From assembly GCA_001704765.1 (NCBI GenBank), contig MBFK01000009.1:96417-160416 (forward strand): a stretch of DNA of 64,000 nucleotides, written 5' to 3'. Below, in pieces: positions 8,663-18,400 of the stretch. The first letter of the stretch is position 1; every line of letters starts with the position of its first letter. The position numbers were made by a program, and so were the translations under genes. Origin of the DNA: Sinorhizobium shofinae (lineage in GTDB: Bacteria > Pseudomonadota > Alphaproteobacteria > Rhizobiales > Rhizobiaceae). The notes under the pieces were generated by a model that saw only the letters and a program-made list of their open reading frames with translations, had not been told where the DNA came from and did not search any database.

Positions 8663-10077
8663 TGTCAGAAGTCAAGAAGAACGATTCACGTCCGAAACGA
8701 GCCCGATCACACAAGCCTTCCCGTACGGGAGGGGAGCGGCCTGATGCCAGCATCCAGGCCAAGCCGGGGCTGAAGAGCCGCCAGGCCGCCGCCAAGATCC
8801 TGGCGGCGGTGATCGACCGCAAGACGCCACTCGACGGCATGCTCGACCAGGAGCACGGCAATCCGGCCTATCGCGAGCTCAATGACGCCGACCGCGCCCT
8901 GGTGCGCGCCATCCTCAATTCGGCGCTGCGGCACCTGCCGCGGATCCGCGCCGCGATCGATTCGCTGCTGCAGACCCCGCTGCCCGAGGGGGCGCGTGCG
9001 TTGGAGCACGTGCTGACGGTCGCCGCAGCGCAAATCCTCTATCTCGACATTCCGGATCATTCCGCCGTCGACCTTGCGGTCGAGCAGGCGCAGTCGGATC
9101 CGCGCAATCGCCGCTTCGCCAGTCTCGTCAACGCCGTCCTCAGGCGGCTTTCGCGCGAGAAGGAGGTGATCCTCGAAAAGGTGCAGGCCGTGCCGGCCAT
9201 TCCGGCCTGGTTTTATGACCGGCTCGTCGCCCATTACGGCCGCGCCCAGGCAGAAGGCATTTCGGAAGCGCAGCTCGTTCCCGCCGCGATCGACCTTACG
9301 GTGAAGTCCGACCCTGCCATTTGGGCCGAGCGCCTCGGCGGCACGGTGCTGCCGACCGGCTCCGTTCGGCTCGGTGATTTTTCCGGCGCGATCCCGTCCT
9401 TGCCGGGCTTTGCGGAAGGGTCCTGGTGGGTGCAGGACGCGGCCGCCTCTATACCGGCGCGCCTCTTCGGCGATCTTTCCGGTAAAGCAGTGGTCGATCT
9501 CTGTGCGGCGCCGGGCGGCAAGACGGCCCAGCTCATTCTTGCCGGGGCGAAGGTGACGGCACTTGACCACTCCTCCAGCCGGTTGCGGCGGCTGAAGGCC
9601 AATCTCCAGCGGCTCGGCCTCGAAGCTTGGACGAAAGAGACCGATATGGCGGATTTCCGTCCGGAAGAGCTCTTTGACGCCGCGCTGCTTGATGCCCCCT
9701 GCTCTTCGACCGGCACCACGCGGCGTCACCCGGATGTGCTCTGGACGAAAGGACCGGAGGACGTCGAAAAGCTTGCCCGGCTTCAGGAGCGGCTGCTGCG
9801 CCATGCGCTGAGCATCGTCAGGCCCGGCGGCATCGTGGTCTTTTCCAATTGCTCACTGGACCCGCGCGAGGGCGAAGCCGTCGTGGCGCGCGTCCTGGCC
9901 GACGACGGACTTTGCGAGCGCGTTCCGATCGCCCCGTCCGACTGGCCCGGGTTCGAGGCGGCCATCACGCCTCTTGGCGAGTTCCGCACGACGCCGGCGA
10001 TGCTGCCGCTTGCCGCGCCCTTTTCCAGCGGCCTTGATGGGTTTTATGCGGCTGTGCTCCGCCGCACCGAGGGCTAG
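8662..10077 (+). CDS. rsmB: RsmB/Sun family 16S rRNA (cytosine-C5) methyltransferase
   Basis: 471-residue RNA m5C methyltransferase, predicted to modify C967 (E. coli numbering) of 16S rRNA. A NusB-like RNA-binding domain (about residues 40-170) is followed by a Rossmann-type SAM domain with APGGKTAQL, LLDAPCSSTGTTRRHPD (C347) and SNCSLDPREGE (C397), the two cysteines used for catalysis and product release in this family. The first 35 residues are basic and unstructured. The start overlaps the htpX stop by one base. Confidence 0.95.
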   Translation: MSEVKKNDSRPKRARSHKPSRTGGERPDASIQAKPGLKSRQAAAKILAAVIDRKTPLDGMLDQEHGNPAYRELNDADRALVRAILNSALRHLPRIRAAIDSLLQTPLPEGARALEHVLTVAAAQILYLDIPDHSAVDLAVEQAQSDPRNRRFASLVNAVLRRLSREKEVILEKVQAVPAIPAWFYDRLVAHYGRAQAEGISEAQLVPAAIDLTVKSDPAIWAERLGGTVLPTGSVRLGDFSGAIPSLPGFAEGSWWVQDAAASIPARLFGDLSGKAVVDLCAAPGGKTAQLILAGAKVTALDHSSSRLRRLKANLQRLGLEAWTKETDMADFRPEELFDAALLDAPCSSTGTTRRHPDVLWTKGPEDVEKLARLQERLLRHALSIVRPGGIVVFSNCSLDPREGEAVVARVLADDGLCERVPIAPSDWPGFEAAITPLGEFRTTPAMLPLAAPFSSGLDGFYAAVLRRTEG

Positions 10078-10255
10078 AGCCTCGTCAACAGCCTGTCTCG
10101 CCGTGACAATTGACGCTTTCGGACCGCCCGCCTATCAATGGTGGCAGATTGATAGAAATTTAATCATCCTTCCGGCACGGTTCCGGCCATGAAAGCGATT
10201 CTGCTCAAGCGCTTCGAAGGTCCCGTTGCGGCAATCAAGAAACCTGCAGGCGCCG

Positions 10256-11941
10256 ATGCTGTTTTCCAGTAAACGAAGGCTGCTTTACCTGTATCTGCGC
10301 GAAGGCTGGCGCCGCTTTTCGCGCGGCCTTTCGCTCGGGCGCCTGTCGGCGCTGCGCTTTTCCGGATCGACGCCGGACCGGCTCATCGTCGCGCCCACGG
10401 ATCTCAGAGCCATCGATCCCTTTGTGGCAGAGGAAATTCTTCAGGGCCGCTATCCGCTGGCCGGTCGCGTGCTCGATACCGAGGGCGAGTCGCCCTTCGA
10501 AATCGACCTGCCGTCGCACGAGTTTGCCAATCGGCTCCACGCCTTCGACTGGCTGCGCCACATGCGTGCCGTCCGGGATGAAGCCGGCTTCGCCAGGCTG
10601 CGTCAGATCCTCGACGACTGGATGGGCACGCATGGCCGCAATATCGGCGGTATCGCCTGGGAAGCCGATGTGATGGCGCAGCGCATCATCGCCTGGCTGT
10701 CGCATTCGCCGGTGCTGTTGCGCAATGCCGAGCATGGTTTCTATCGCCGCTTCCTGAAAAGCTTCGCCTTTCAGGTCCGCTATCTGCGCCACATCGCCGA
10801 GACCGTCCCGGACGGGGAGGCACGGCTCAGGGTTCGCATAGCCCTGGCGATGGCTTCCGTGTCGATGCCCGTCACTCCGTCGGCACTGCGCAGGGCCGCG
10901 CGCGGTCTGGATCGTGAGCTCGACCGGCAGATCCTGCCTGACGGCGGCCATTTCTCGCGCAATCCCCGCGCCGGTCTCGAACTCCTGCTCGATCTGCTGC
11001 CGCTGCGGCAGACCTATGTCAATCTCGGTCACGATGTGCCGTCGCGGCTGATCTCCGGCATCGACCGGATGTACCCGGCCCTGCGCTTCTTCCGGCATCA
11101 GAGCGGGGAGCTCGCGCTCTTCAACGGCGCAACCTCGGTGCCGGCGCACGAACTTGCTTCGGTGCTGCGCTACGACGAGACGGCGGGCGAGCCGTTCCGG
11201 TCGCTTCCGCATATCAACTTCGAGCGGCTCTCGATCGGGGAGACCGTCCTCATCATGGATACGGGGCGTCCGCTGTCGGTCGATCTGTCGCGCGGCGCCC
11301 ATGCCGGCTGCCTCTCCTTCGAGATGTCTTCGGGGCGAAACCGGTTCATCATCAATTCCGGTGCACCGAAATTCGCCGGCGAACGATTCCGGCAAATGGC
11401 CCGCGCGACCGCCGCGCACTCGACCGTGACGGTGAACGACACTTCCTCCTCACGCTTTTCGCAATCGCACTTTCTCGGCCCGATCATGGTAAGCGGTGTG
11501 TCGCGCGTCGAGGCGGAGCGAAGCGACGAGCCCGGCCGGATCGAGTCCGTGAGGGCGAGCCATGACGGCTATCTCGCCGCCTTCGGTGTCATCCACGAGC
11601 GCGACATCGGTGTTCTGAACGGCGGTCGGCTGATCCGCGGACGCGATCGGCTCGCCAGGGCAAACGGCAGCGATCCGGAGGCGTCCGATGCCGCGATCGC
11701 CGTCGCCCGCTTTCACATTCATCCGGCGATCGGCTTGCGCCAGAGCAGCAAGAGCGAAATCTATCTGAGTGCGCCCGACGGCGAGGCCTGGCTTTTTGCC
11801 TGCCGGGACGGGGAGCTGGCGATCGAGGAGGACGTCTTCTTCGCCGACTCCTCCGGCGTGCGAGCGTCGTCGCAGATCACGGTCACCTTCGCGGCCGGGG
11901 CGCAGCCGGAGATCCAGTGGACGCTGACCCGCGAGGGTTAG
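10256..11941 (+). CDS. heparinase II/III-like polysaccharide lyase family protein
   Basis: 561-residue protein with the architecture of heparinase II/III-like proteins: an N-terminal alpha/alpha toroid (about residues 40-310) and a C-terminal beta-sandwich containing [20 protein letters not shown] and [18 protein letters not shown], typical of the Hepar_II_III domain. These enzymes cleave uronic-acid-containing polysaccharides by beta-elimination; the substrate here cannot be read from sequence. There is no signal peptide, the N-terminus ([20 protein letters not shown]) is basic and amphipathic, and no sugar transporter or other lyase is adjacent. The TTG at 10226 is in frame, but ATG 10256 fits better. 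Such a gene next to rsmB and purH is unusual for a degradative enzyme and suggests an envelope or surface-polysaccharide role. Confidence 0.83.
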   Translation: MLFSSKRRLLYLYLREGWRRFSRGLSLGRLSALRFSGSTPDRLIVAPTDLRAIDPFVAEEILQGRYPLAGRVLDTEGESPFEIDLPSHEFANRLHAFDWLRHMRAVRDEAGFARLRQILDDWMGTHGRNIGGIAWEADVMAQRIIAWLSHSPVLLRNAEHGFYRRFLKSFAFQVRYLRHIAETVPDGEARLRVRIALAMASVSMPVTPSALRRAARGLDRELDRQILPDGGHFSRNPRAGLELLLDLLPLRQTYVNLGHDVPSRLISGIDRMYPALRFFRHQSGELALFNGATSVPAHELASVLRYDETAGEPFRSLPHINFERLSIGETVLIMDTGRPLSVDLSRGAHAGCLSFEMSSGRNRFIINSGAPKFAGERFRQMARATAAHSTVTVNDTSSSRFSQSHFLGPIMVSGVSRVEAERSDEPGRIESVRASHDGYLAAFGVIHERDIGVLNGGRLIRGRDRLARANGSDPEASDAAIAVARFHIHPAIGLRQSSKSEIYLSAPDGEAWLFACRDGELAIEEDVFFADSSGVRASSQITVTFAAGAQPEIQWTLTREG

Positions 11942-12081
11942 ACAGGAGCGGCGAAGGCCTATTTTCCACCCCCTGCGGCGGCGAAGGTTCCTTCCGCTGG
12001 CAAGCTGTGCTAACGGGCAGCCATCCCAATCGCCGGCACCCCTCTTTCCAAGCGTCCGGCGCTGCCAAAGGAGCATGGTTG

Positions 12082-13692
12082 ATGGCTGTCGCCTCCAAGA
12101 AAATCCCGGCTCCGGACGAAGTCCGGATCCAAACCGCCCTTCTCTCCGTGTCCGACAAGGCGGGCATCGTCGAGCTCGCCCGCGCTCTCAACGAGAAGGG
12201 CATTCGGCTGGTCTCGACCGGCGGCACGCACAAAGCGCTGGCGGCGGCCGGCCTTCCCGTCAGCGACGTTTCCGAATTGACCGGCTTTCCGGAAGTCATG
12301 GACGGCCGTGTCAAGACACTCCATCCCGGTGTGCATGGCGGTCTGCTTGCCATCCGCGACGACGCGGAACACAAGGCGGCGATGGACGAGCATGGCATTA
12401 CCGCCATCGATCTCGTCGTCATCAATCTTTACCCGTTCGAGGAGGTCCGCGCCCAGGGCGGCGACTATCCGACCACGGTCGAGAATATCGACATCGGTGG
12501 GCCGGCGATGATCCGTGCATCGGCCAAGAACCATGCCTATGTGACGATCGTTACCGATCCGGCCGACTATTCCGTGCTGCTCGACGAAATCGCCAACGGC
12601 ACCACGCGCTATGCCTTCCGTCAGAAAATGGCGGCCAAGGCCTATGCCCGGACGGCGGCCTATGACGCGGCGATCTCCAACTGGTTCGCCGAGGCGCTCG
12701 ACACGCCCATGCCGCGCCATCGCGTCATTGGCGGCGTGCTCAAGGAAGAGATGCGCTACGGCGAGAACCCGCATCAGGAGGCGGGCTTCTACGTCACCGG
12801 GGAGAAGCGGCCGGGGGTCGCGACCGCGACACTGCTGCAGGGCAAGCAGCTTTCCTACAACAACATCAACGACACGGACGCGGCCTTCGAGCTAGTGGCG
12901 GAGTTCCTGCCGGAAAAGGCGCCGGCCTGCGCGATCATCAAGCACGCCAACCCCTGCGGTGTCGCCACCGCACCGTCGCTTGCGGAAGCCTATCGCCGCG
13001 CGCTCGCCTGCGATTCCACCTCGGCCTTCGGCGGCATCATCGCGCTCAACCAGAAACTCGACGCGCAAACGGCAGAAGAGATCGTCAAGCTCTTCACCGA
13101 AGTGATCATCGCGCCGTCGGTGAGCGACGAGGCCAAGGCAATCATCGCCCGCAAGCCGAACCTCCGCCTGCTGGCGGCCGGCGGCCTGCCGGATCCGCGT
13201 ACGCCAGGGCTTACTGCCAAGACCGTGGCCGGCGGCCTGCTCGTCCAGACGCGAGACAACGGCATGGTCGAGGATCTGGAGCTCAAGGTGGTCACCAAGC
13301 GCGCCCCGACGGCACAGGAGCTCGAGGACATGAAGTTCGCCTTCAAAGTGGCGAAGCACGTCAAGTCGAATGCTGTCGTCTATGCGAAGGATGGCCAGAC
13401 GGCCGGCATCGGCGCCGGACAAATGAGCCGCGTCGATTCTGCCCGCATCGCCGCCATCAAGGCGGAGGAAGCTGCCAAGGCGCTCGGCCTTGCGGCGCCG
13501 CTGACACGCGGTTCGGCGGTCGCCTCTGAGGCCTTCCTGCCCTTCGCCGACGGACTCTTGTCGGCGATCGCGGCCGGTGCCACCGCCGTCATCCAGCCGG
13601 GCGGCTCGATGCGCGACGACGAGGTCATCGCCGCGGCCAACGAGCACAATGTCGCCATGGTCTTCACCGGCATGCGGCACTTCCGCCACTGA
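12082..13692 (+). CDS. purH: bifunctional AICAR transformylase / IMP cyclohydrolase
   Basis: 536-residue PurH, the last two steps of de novo IMP synthesis. The N-terminal MGS-like IMP cyclohydrolase domain ([44 protein letters not shown]) spans about residues 15-150; the AICAR formyltransferase domain follows with [23 protein letters not shown] and the C-terminal [17 protein letters not shown]. The length and all signature blocks are normal. ATG 12082 follows GGAGCATGG; a nearby ATG at 12075 is out of frame. The 140 bases upstream show no riboswitch I can recognise. Confidence 0.98.
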   Translation: MAVASKKIPAPDEVRIQTALLSVSDKAGIVELARALNEKGIRLVSTGGTHKALAAAGLPVSDVSELTGFPEVMDGRVKTLHPGVHGGLLAIRDDAEHKAAMDEHGITAIDLVVINLYPFEEVRAQGGDYPTTVENIDIGGPAMIRASAKNHAYVTIVTDPADYSVLLDEIANGTTRYAFRQKMAAKAYARTAAYDAAISNWFAEALDTPMPRHRVIGGVLKEEMRYGENPHQEAGFYVTGEKRPGVATATLLQGKQLSYNNINDTDAAFELVAEFLPEKAPACAIIKHANPCGVATAPSLAEAYRRALACDSTSAFGGIIALNQKLDAQTAEEIVKLFTEVIIAPSVSDEAKAIIARKPNLRLLAAGGLPDPRTPGLTAKTVAGGLLVQTRDNGMVEDLELKVVTKRAPTAQELEDMKFAFKVAKHVKSNAVVYAKDGQTAGIGAGQMSRVDSARIAAIKAEEAAKALGLAAPLTRGSAVASEAFLPFADGLLSAIAAGATAVIQPGGSMRDDEVIAAANEHNVAMVFTGMRHFRH

Positions 13693-13762
13693 GCGGAACC
13701 GTAAGCCGCTCAACGGTTTTACGGCGATCTTCGTCTGCTGCACCGGAAAGCTTACGTCCCCT

Positions 13763-13805
13763 TCGTCATCCTCGGGCTTGACCAGGTCAAGCCCGAGGAT
13801 GACGA
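13763..13805. repeat. long perfect inverted repeat (rhizobial intergenic palindrome)
   Basis: Two 21-base arms around a single A at 13784. The left arm starts TCGTCATCCTCGGGCTTGAC and the right arm, ending at 13805, is its exact complement. It lies in the 213-base gap between convergent purH and the MFS gene. The unit resembles palindromic intergenic repeats I recall from Sinorhizobium genomes. As RNA it would form a very stable hairpin and could protect or end the purH transcript. Confidence 0.75.
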
Positions 13806-13885
13806 CTGAGAGGGATGCGGGCGGCAACCGCTCACGCTGTCGCTCTCCAGCTTTGACAGGGCAAACACCGTCTTTCGAAAAGCCG

Positions 13886-13907
13886 CCGCCCTCCACGGCG
13901 GTTTTTC
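13886..13907 (+). terminator. weak intrinsic terminator after purH
   Basis: 5-bp stem CCGCC / GGCGG with a 6-base loop followed immediately by TTTTT (13902-13906). It lies 190 bases beyond the purH stop and touches the 3' end of the convergent MFS gene. Stem strength is modest. Confidence 0.45.
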
Positions 13908-15297
13908 ATGCCGGCCGATGGGCCGGATAGGGCGTGCGCAGCAGCACAACGAGGCCGACGGCGAGGAAGGCGACCAGCGCCATCATGCCGATGCGGGCCG
14001 AACCGGTCATCACCGTGATGGTCGCCACCGAGGCGGGCGCCAGGAACGAGGTCGCGCGGCCGGACAGCGCGTAGAGCCCGAAATAGCGTCCGGCCTCGTC
14101 GGCCGCGACGCTGCGGGCGAGATAGGACCGCGAGGAAGCCTGGACCGGGCCGAAGGCGATGCCGACCAACAGGCCGTAGAGAATGTAGGCCTTCTCGGCG
14201 GCCGTGCCGAAAAGCCCGTCCGAATCCACGCTCGGCAGCGAGACTAGCCCGAACAGGGTAAAGCCGGGACCGGTCGAGACGATGCCGAGCGTCGCGATCG
14301 TCAGGCAGACAAGGCTGGCGACGACGATGGTCTTCGAGCCGAGCCGCGTGTCGAGCCGGCTCGCATAGAGGCAGCCACCGATCGCGACGACGTTCAAAAT
14401 GATGCCGTAGAGGCCGAGTTCCATCGTCTGCCAGCCGAACATGCCGGCGGCGAAGGTGCCGCCGAGCGCGAGCAAGCCGTTGACGCCATCCTGGAAGATC
14501 ATGCGGGCGATCAGGAAGCGCAAGATTCCCGCCCTCTCCTTGAGCTCGCCGAGCGTGCCTCCGAGTTCCGTCAGACCCCGGGCCGTCGCCTCTCTGAGAG
14601 ATGTCGTCGCCTTGCCTGCATCCGGAGTGAAAAGGAACATCGGCAGGACGAAGACCAGGTACCAGAGCGCCGAGATCGGGCCCGTGATGCGCGCATCTTC
14701 GCCCTTGGCCGGATCGAGCCCGAAAAGCGGATCGAGCCCGAGCGCCGTCTTTCCGGTAGCCGGATTCCCGGCAAGCAGGGCGACGACGCCGATCAGCACG
14801 ATCATGCCGCCGAGATAGCCGAGTCCCCAGGCGATGTTGGAGATTCTTCCCACCTCCTTCTCGCCGACGAGACGAGGCATCATCGAATCGTTGAAGACGA
14901 TCGAAAACTCGGCCGCGACCGTTGCGAGCGCCAGGAAGATCGCTGGGTAGATCAGCGGTGAACCGGGCACCGCGAACCACAGCATGGCGAGCGAGAAGAC
15001 CTGGATGACCGCGAAGAAGCCGATCCACGGCTTGCGGGGCCCGGTCGCATCGGCAACGGCGCCGAGGACCGGCGAAAGGACCGCGATGACGATGCCGGAA
15101 ACTGTGAGCGTGTAGCCCCAGATCGCCTGCCCTTGGGCGGGGTCTGTCGTTAGCCGGGAAACGAAATAGGGCGCGAAGATGAAGGTGGTGATGACGGTGA
15201 AGAAAGGTTGAGCGGCCCAGTCGAACAGCATCCAGCCGGCAATGCCGAGACGGGTGGTCTTCGGCTGTTCCTTCGCTCGTCCGGCTGCGATATCCAA
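13906..15297 (-). CDS. MFS transporter, UMF1 (Atg22-like) family
   Basis: About 463 residues with roughly 12 hydrophobic segments. The N-terminal GWMLFDWAAQPFFTVITTFIFAPYF motif and the Atg22/UMF1 layout (DATGPRKPWIG, then FNDSMMPRL and GYLGGMIVL) identify the family; yeast Atg22 exports amino acids from the vacuole, while bacterial substrates are unknown. I prefer a TTG start at 15297 because GGGAGGGGAGC sits directly before it; an ATG at 15330 adds 11 residues without a comparable site. It lies upstream of, and converges on, purH, and may be cotranscribed with the glutamate dehydrogenase gene behind it, although a strong hairpin separates them. Confidence 0.85.
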   Translation of the reverse strand: MDIAAGRAKEQPKTTRLGIAGWMLFDWAAQPFFTVITTFIFAPYFVSRLTTDPAQGQAIWGYTLTVSGIVIAVLSPVLGAVADATGPRKPWIGFFAVIQVFSLAMLWFAVPGSPLIYPAIFLALATVAAEFSIVFNDSMMPRLVGEKEVGRISNIAWGLGYLGGMIVLIGVVALLAGNPATGKTALGLDPLFGLDPAKGEDARITGPISALWYLVFVLPMFLFTPDAGKATTSLREATARGLTELGGTLGELKERAGILRFLIARMIFQDGVNGLLALGGTFAAGMFGWQTMELGLYGIILNVVAIGGCLYASRLDTRLGSKTIVVASLVCLTIATLGIVSTGPGFTLFGLVSLPSVDSDGLFGTAAEKAYILYGLLVGIAFGPVQASSRSYLARSVAADEAGRYFGLYALSGRATSFLAPASVATITVMTGSARIGMMALVAFLAVGLVVLLRTPYPAHRPA

Positions 15298-15363
15298 GCT
15301 CCCCTCCCGGAATAAGCCGACCCGCGCCATTCAGCGGGGCGCGGGGGTCAACGCGTGGAAATC

Positions 15364-15402
15364 ACACAGTCCCCCGGGCCAGCGGCCCGGAGGACTGTGT
15401 CA
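15364..15402 (-). terminator. strong hairpin at the 3' end of the NAD-glutamate dehydrogenase gene
   Basis: Inverted repeat with a 9-bp outer stem (ACACAGTCC / GGACTGTGT), one mismatch, a 7-bp inner GC stem and a 3-base loop. It abuts the stop codon of the large dehydrogenase gene. There is no long T run on the minus strand, so termination would be partial or factor-assisted before the MFS gene. Confidence 0.6.
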
Positions 15403-18400
15403 TTTCGCCCTGCCGCGCGCAAGATCGCTGAGGAGACCTGCGGCGACGGTGATCTTGGCAAGCGTCGTCTCGCCCTTTTCGGTCAGGAGCTTCAACTGGT
15501 CGCCAGCGCGCGATACGCGCTCACGGTCCTGTTCCTGCCAGGCGAGAATCGGATTGCGTTGTCGCTTCTGTTCGACGAGCGCCGCGATGGTGATATCGCG
15601 GCGGGCGGTGGCTATGTCGGTAACGGCCCGTGTAAGCGCCATTGCCTCGAACTGTTCGGTGGCGGGCACGCGGTCGGCCGCCGCCAGCAGGCGGTTGACC
15701 CGGAGCGTCTCAGTCACGGCGAAGTAGCCTTGCGCCGTGCGATTGAGAGGCTCGCCGGTTACCGTGGCGATCTGCATGATCTCGGGGACGAGGGTCATCA
15801 TCGACAGTTCCGCGATCTCTTCGGCAAGCTTTGCCGGCACGCCGCTCTCGATAAAGCCCGCCGCCTTCAGGCGCGCCTCCTCGGCGCTCTCGCTCGAAAT
15901 CGCCGCGCGCATCGTACCGCGCAGCTTCTGCAGCCCATCGCGCAGCCGCGCAACGGCGTCGGCAACGGGGCCCTCGGACGCTCGCGTGCGCAAGGCCCTT
16001 TCGGCGACGAGCGCAAAGATGCGCCCGACTTCCTGGTAAAGCCTGTTCTGGACCGCGCCGCTGATCTTGTTGTCGAGCGCGTCGATCTCGCCATAGATCC
16101 ACGGCAGGTCGAAACCGTCGAGCGCCAGCACCGCGGCCTTTACGACATCGGCAGAAAGGAAGCCGGTCGCGTCCGTGAGGGTCGAGACGAAGGCGGGGCC
16201 GCCGCGGTTGATCGCTTCGTTAGCGAGCGCCGTCGCAACGATCTCGCGGCGCAGACGATGGCCATGGATGTCCCCGCCATAGGTCTTGCGCATCTTTGCC
16301 GGGAAGTAGCGTTCGAGCGTCGCGGTGAAATAGGGGTCGTCCGGCAGATCGCTCTGGATCAGTTCTTCGAACAGCACCAGCTTCGCATAGGAAAGGAGCA
16401 CGCCGATCTCCGGGCGCGTCAGGGGCTTGCCCGCCTGGTAACGCTCGGCCATCGCCAATTCCGTTGGCAGCGTCTCCACTTTGCGGTTGAGATGCCCGTC
16501 GGTCTCGAGCCGCGCCATCAGCCGTGCCAGCGGCGTGCGGTTGGCGAGGCCCTGCATTTCCGTGAGCGAGATCGCCAGCGATTGCTGGTAGTTGTTGCGA
16601 AGCACGAGATGGCCAACTTCGTCCGTCATCGCCGAAAGAAGCGTGTTGCGCTTGGGTCGCGTGAGACGTCCGTCGCGCATGGCCGAGGCGAGCGCGATTT
16701 TGATGTTGACCTCGACGTCGGAGGAATTGACGCCGGCCGAATTGTCGATGGCATCGGAATTGCAACGCCCGCCGGCGAGCGAGAAGCCGATGCGTCCCTT
16801 CTGCGTGACGCCGAGATTGGCGCCCTCGCCGATCACCCGGGCGCGCACCTCTTCCGCAGTCACTCGGATCGGGTCGTTGGCGCGATCGCCGACTTCAGCG
16901 TCCGTCTCGTTGCTGCCGCGCACATAGGTGCCGATGCCGCCGAACCACAGGAGGTCGACCTGGCTCTTCAGGATGGCGTTCATGATCTCGAACGGCGTCG
17001 CCTTGTGCTTGTCGATGCCGATCGCCGACATCGCCTCGGGCGTCAGCGTCACCAGTTTCTCCGTGCGCGAGATGATCATCGCTCCGGGCGAAAGCGTCTT
17101 GCGGTCATAGTCCTGCCAGCTTGAGCGCGGCAGCGCAAACATGCGTTTGCGCTCGGCAAAGGAGAGATCGATATCCGGATTCGGATCGATGAAGATGTCG
17201 CGGTGGTCGAAGGCGGCAATCAGCCGGATCTTCTCCGAAAGCAGCATGCCGTTGCCGAAGACGTCGCCCGACATGTCGCCGACGCCGGCGACCGTGAAGG
17301 GCGTCGTCTGGATGTCGATGTCCATCTCGCGGAAGTGCCGCTTGACGGCTTCCCAGGCACCGCGCGCCGTGATGCCCATCTTCTTGTGGTCGTAGCCGGC
17401 CGAGCCGCCGGAGGCAAAGGCGTCGTCGAGCCAGAAACCGGCCTCCTGCGCTAGCCCGTTCGCCGTGTCCGAGAAGGTTGCGGTACCCTTGTCGGCCGCC
17501 ACGACGAAATATGGGTCGTCGCCGTCGAGGCGAAGCGTGTCCTGAGGGGGCACGACCTCCTGGCCGACGATGTTGTCCGTCACCGACAGGAGCGTGCGGA
17601 TATAGGTCTTGTAGGCCTCGGTTCCGGCCTTGAAGATCTCGTCGCGGCTGCCGCCGACGGGGAGCTGCTTCGGATAGAAGCCGCCCTTGGCGCCGACCGG
17701 AACGATGACGGCGTTCTTGACCTGCTGCGCCTTGACGAGGCCGAGCACCTCGGTGCGATAGTCCTGGGCCCGGTCGGACCAGCGAAGCCCGCCGCGCGCC
17801 ACCTTGCCGAAGCGCAGGTGGACGCCTTCCACTTCGGTGCCGTAGACGAAAATTTCGCGGAAGGGACGCGGTTCCGGCAGGCCTTCGAGTGCCTTCGGAT
17901 CGAGCTTGAAGGCGAGGACGGTACGCGGTCTGCCCTCCGCATCCTTCTGGAAATAATTGGTCCTCAGCGTCGACTGGATGACGTTGACGTAGCGGCGCAG
18001 GATCCGGTCCTCGTCGAGGCTCGGCACGGCCGAGAGCGCCTCCTCGATCGTCGCGAGCAGGGCGCTGGTTTTCTTCGCGCGCGCCTTGGTGTCCATCTTC
18101 GGATCGAGCCGCGTCGAGAACAGCCTGAAGACATCGGCGGCGATAGCCGGATATTTGTTCAGCGTTTCGGCGATGTAGCCCTGCGAATAGGTGATCCCTG
18201 CCTGGCGCAAGTAACGTGAATAGGCGCGCAGCACCGTTACTTCGCGGGCGGTAAGCCCCGCGAGCAGGACCAGACGGTTGAAGTTGTCGTCCTCGATCGT
18301 GCCGTTCCAGGCCGCGAGGAAAGCCTCCTCCAGGGCAGCGCCCGTCTTGGCTAGATGGACCGTGTGGCCGTCGCGGTGAATGAGTTCCATGTCGTGCAGC

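Noticed and set aside
10189..10272. 27-codon frame starting MKAILLKRFEGP just upstream of the heparinase II/III-like gene, like the first residues of zinc alcohol dehydrogenases
   Set aside because: Too short to be functional and overlapping the next gene out of frame; it could be a remnant, but one short match is not enough.
15355..17124. Plus-strand frame of 589 codons opposite the NAD-glutamate dehydrogenase gene
   Set aside because: Antisense shadow; arginine/alanine/aspartate-rich composition and no recognisable domain, while the opposite strand encodes a complete enzyme.
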